Part shown: positions 61,930 through 64,000 of the stretch, one piece after another
Layout: every line of letters starts with the position of its first letter
Position numbering within the stretch: position 1 is the first letter of the stretch
NCBI GenBank assembly: GCA_004010935.1
Contig: CP026511.1
Span: 992,001 to 1,056,000, forward strand
Source: Pseudomonadaceae bacterium SI-3
Lineage (GTDB): Bacteria; Pseudomonadota; Gammaproteobacteria; Pseudomonadales; Pseudomonadaceae
Direction: 5' to 3'
Length of the DNA: 64,000 bases
Notes under the pieces: model-generated
Database searches by the model: none
The model's input: only the letters and a program-made list of their open reading frames with translations
Told to the model about the DNA's origin: nothing
Program-made: the position numbers and the translations under genes

Positions 61930-62799
61930 CTAGCGTATGGGCAGGCCCATGCGGCGCCGTGCCCGGTGCACCGAGCCGCTGCGTACGGCCCAGCGCAGCA
62001 CCGGGGCGGTTCGCCTTACTGCTATCCGAATCAGTTGCCGTTCGCGGTCGGACTGGCTGAGATCGAGCATATCGCTGGCCCAGTCCGGCAACAGGTCGAT
62101 GCCGGCGCGCATCATCAAGGCACCGAACGGCTTGGCGAGGCGACTCGGAGCGGGCGCTTCGAACAGGATGCGTACGATCTCCCGAGAGCGCTCATCACAG
62201 CGCAGTTCTGGCCGGATAGCCGCGAAATAGTCCTCTATCTGCTGCCGCGAGCGCGGCACCTTGCGTGCGCCGAGCGCTTCGGCAATACGTGCGACCTCGG
62301 TGTAGTAGCGGTCCTGTTCCTGACCTGGCAATGCCGGGTTGAGGTAACGCAGGTGCGCCTTGAGAAAGCTGCTGACTTCGGCGACATGCACCCAGGTCAG
62401 CAGGTCCGGGTCGTACGCGGCGTACGGGCGGCCGTCGGGTGCGTGGCCGGTAACCTTCAGGTGAATGGCTCGGACCCGTTCAATCAACCGCTGCGCATCG
62501 GCCTGGCTACCAAAGGTGGTCGCCGAGATGAACTGGCCGGTGCGACGCAGTCGGCCGAGCAGATCGTCGCGGAAATTCGAGTGATCCCAGACGCCGGCGA
62601 GCGCAAGCGGATGCAGGGCTTGGAGCAGCAGTGCGGAAATGCCGCCGATTAGCATCGAGGTAAAGTCGCCGTGCACGCGCCAGCAGACCGAAGCTGGGCC
62701 GAACAGACCGGGGTCGCCTGGCGGGTTTTCGTAGTCGACACCGCCGATGGCCAGCCCGGTGAGGCTGAGCACCTGCGATTCGATGTGACGGCGGATCAT
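61930..62799 (-). CDS. Oxygenase MpaB family protein (DUF2236)
   Basis: 289 residues from the ATG at 62799 (MIRRHIES): GPASVCWRVHGDFTSMLIGGISALLLQALHPLALAGVWDHS and LTWVHVAEVSSFLKAHLRY are typical of the heme-binding DUF2236/MpaB fold. The frame stays open to 63096, but that overlaps pgi. Substrate unknown. Confidence 0.82.
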   Translation of the reverse strand: MIRRHIESQVLSLTGLAIGGVDYENPPGDPGLFGPASVCWRVHGDFTSMLIGGISALLLQALHPLALAGVWDHSNFRDDLLGRLRRTGQFISATTFGSQADAQRLIERVRAIHLKVTGHAPDGRPYAAYDPDLLTWVHVAEVSSFLKAHLRYLNPALPGQEQDRYYTEVARIAEALGARKVPRSRQQIEDYFAAIRPELRCDERSREIVRILFEAPAPSRLAKPFGALMMRAGIDLLPDWASDMLDLSQSDRERQLIRIAVRRTAPVLRWAVRSGSVHRARRRMGLPIR

Positions 62800-62922
62800 T
62801 TCCAAAAGGGCGACATCTGGCTGGGCTGGGAAGTCGAATCTTACTCGATGTCCAGGCGTTACCCAGGCCCAGTCGATCAGCGTGGTGCCGGAGGCGTATC
62901 TGCGAAGCAGCGGAGGAAGGAG

Positions 62923-62952
62923 CACCGGACAGCGGTCAAGCGCTGTCCGGTG
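62923..62952 (-). terminator. pgi hairpin
   Basis: CACCGGACAGCG-GTCAAG-CGCTGTCCGGTG, a perfect 12-bp stem 12 bases after the pgi stop. There is no T-run. The stretch 62800-62963 holds no other gene. Confidence 0.65.
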
Positions 62953-62963
62953 TTGCACATCGA

Positions 62964-64000
62964 TCAGCCGCGATGGCGGCCGCGGAAGAAGTCGATCAAC
63001 CCCTGGGTCGAGGCGTCTTCGGCGGGTTGCGCATCGAAGCTGGTCATCTGGCCGTATACGGCTTTGCCCAGGTCCTTGCCGAGTTCCACACCCCACTGGT
63101 CGAAGGAGTTGATTCCCCAGATCACGCCTTGGACGAACACCTTGTGCTCATAGAGCGCGATCAGCGCACCAAGGCGGCCGGGGCTGATGGTTTCCATGAC
63201 CACGGTATTGCTTGGCCGATTACCCGGAATGACCTTGTGCGGCGCCAGGCGCTCGACTTCGGCTTCGCTCATGCCTTTTGCACGCAGCTCGGCTTCGGCC
63301 TCTTCGCGCGTCTTGCCGCGCATTAGCGCCTGGCTCTGTGACAGGCAGTTGGCGTACAGCCACTCATGGTGATCGGCAACCGGATTGTGACTGACCACTG
63401 GCACGATGAAATCTGCCGGAATCAGCGGCGTGCCCTGGTGCAGCAGCTGGTGGTAAGCGTGCTGGCCGTTGGCGCCGACGCCGCCCCAAATCACCGGTCC
63501 GGTGGTGCAGGACACTGGGGTGCCGTCCTGACGCACGCTCTTGCCGTTGGATTCCATGTCCATCTGCTGCAGGTGTTTGACGAAGTTTCGCAGATAGTGG
63601 TCATAGGGCAGGAAGGCGTAGCTCTGCGCGTCCCAGAAGTTGTGATACCAGATGCCCAACATCGCCAGCAGAATCGGCATGTTGCTTTCGAACGGCTCGT
63701 TGAGGAAGTGCTGGTCCATGCTGTACGCGCCGGAGAGCAAGTCCTTGAAGTTGGACATGCCGATGGCCAGTGCGATCGGCAGACCGATGGCCGACCATAG
63801 CGAGTAGCGGCCGCCAACCCAGTCCCACATCGGGAAGATATTCTTCTCGCGGATACCAAACTCGACGGCGGCTTTCTTGTTGCTTGTGACAGCGATGAAA
63901 TGCCGGTAGAGCTTTTCTTCGGTGCCGCCTTTGCCTAGGTACCAAGTGCGTGCAGCTTGGGCGTTCTTCAGCGTTTCGAGGGTGCCGAAGGTCTTGCTGG
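62964..64000 (-). CDS. pgi: Glucose-6-phosphate isomerase (partial, 5' end off window)
   Basis: The last 345 or so residues are present and the frame runs open to position 64000 ([19 protein letters not shown] near the edge). Signatures are [18 protein letters not shown], the PGI motif [19 protein letters not shown] and the C-terminal [20 protein letters not shown]. It interconverts glucose-6- and fructose-6-phosphate. Confidence 0.96.
   Translation of the reverse strand, partial: SKTFGTLETLKNAQAARTWYLGKGGTEEKLYRHFIAVTSNKKAAVEFGIREKNIFPMWDWVGGRYSLWSAIGLPIALAIGMSNFKDLLSGAYSMDQHFLNEPFESNMPILLAMLGIWYHNFWDAQSYAFLPYDHYLRNFVKHLQQMDMESNGKSVRQDGTPVSCTTGPVIWGGVGANGQHAYHQLLHQGTPLIPADFIVPVVSHNPVADHHEWLYANCLSQSQALMRGKTREEAEAELRAKGMSEAEVERLAPHKVIPGNRPSNTVVMETISPGRLGALIALYEHKVFVQGVIWGINSFDQWGVELGKDLGKAVYGQMTSFDAQPAEDASTQGLIDFFRGRHRG

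Overview
This 64 kb window reads as a chromosome segment of a Pseudomonas-like gammaproteobacterium, most probably the P. stutzeri (Stutzerimonas) group. The inference rests on gene order (lldR-lldP-lldD-dld; fur/bamE next to recN; grpE-dnaK-dnaJ-dapB-carA-carB-greA; rlmE-ftsH-folP-glmM-tpiA-secG-tRNA-Leu-tRNA-fMet-rimP-nusA-infB-rbfA-truB-rpsO-pnp), on the high GC content and on the tmRNA sequence. No database search was possible.

Positions 1 to about 16.4 kb are an accessory, laterally acquired region: one end of an integrative element that has used the 3' end of ssrA (tmRNA, 16502-16880) as its attachment site. From ssrA outward it carries a P4-type tyrosine integrase, an AlpA-type regulator, a winged-helix DNA-binding protein flanked by inverted repeats, a tightly coupled four-gene nuclease/helicase/methyltransferase cassette (13360 down to 6252), an XRE-ImmA metallopeptidase regulator with an unknown co-transcribed partner, an orphan serine resolvase, several unrecognised genes, a 39-codon membrane peptide, a probable MobI-type conjugation gene, a cluster of short repeats, and the start of an IS1182-like transposase at the left edge. 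The second attachment repeat was not seen, so the element probably continues to the left.

The four-gene cassette is the most interesting system here. It combines an MmeI-like adenine methyltransferase in which no nuclease motif is visible, a DUF1016/YhcG PD-(D/E)XK nuclease, a superfamily 2 helicase and a GIY-YIG nuclease, with 4-8 bp overlaps and one divergence region. It looks like a restriction or anti-phage system but does not fit classical type I-IV layouts.

From 16.5 kb onward the window is core chromosome: tmRNA, a lactate-utilisation operon with a divergent LldR regulator and a clear operator, smpB, ratA-rnfH, bamE/fur, recN with a LexA box, and the heat-shock operon with a good sigma-32 promoter. 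Then come dapB, carAB-greA, rlmE-ftsH and the cell-wall/folate/glycolysis genes, followed by the translation-factor cluster ending in rpsO-pnp. The right end holds a BON-domain protein, two tandem DUF2845 paralogs coupled to a large DUF748 (AsmA-like) protein, an RlmI-like methyltransferase, a thiolase, an MpaB-family oxygenase and the 3' part of pgi. Several core genes use TTG or GTG starts (carA, rlmE, ftsH, truB, pnp).
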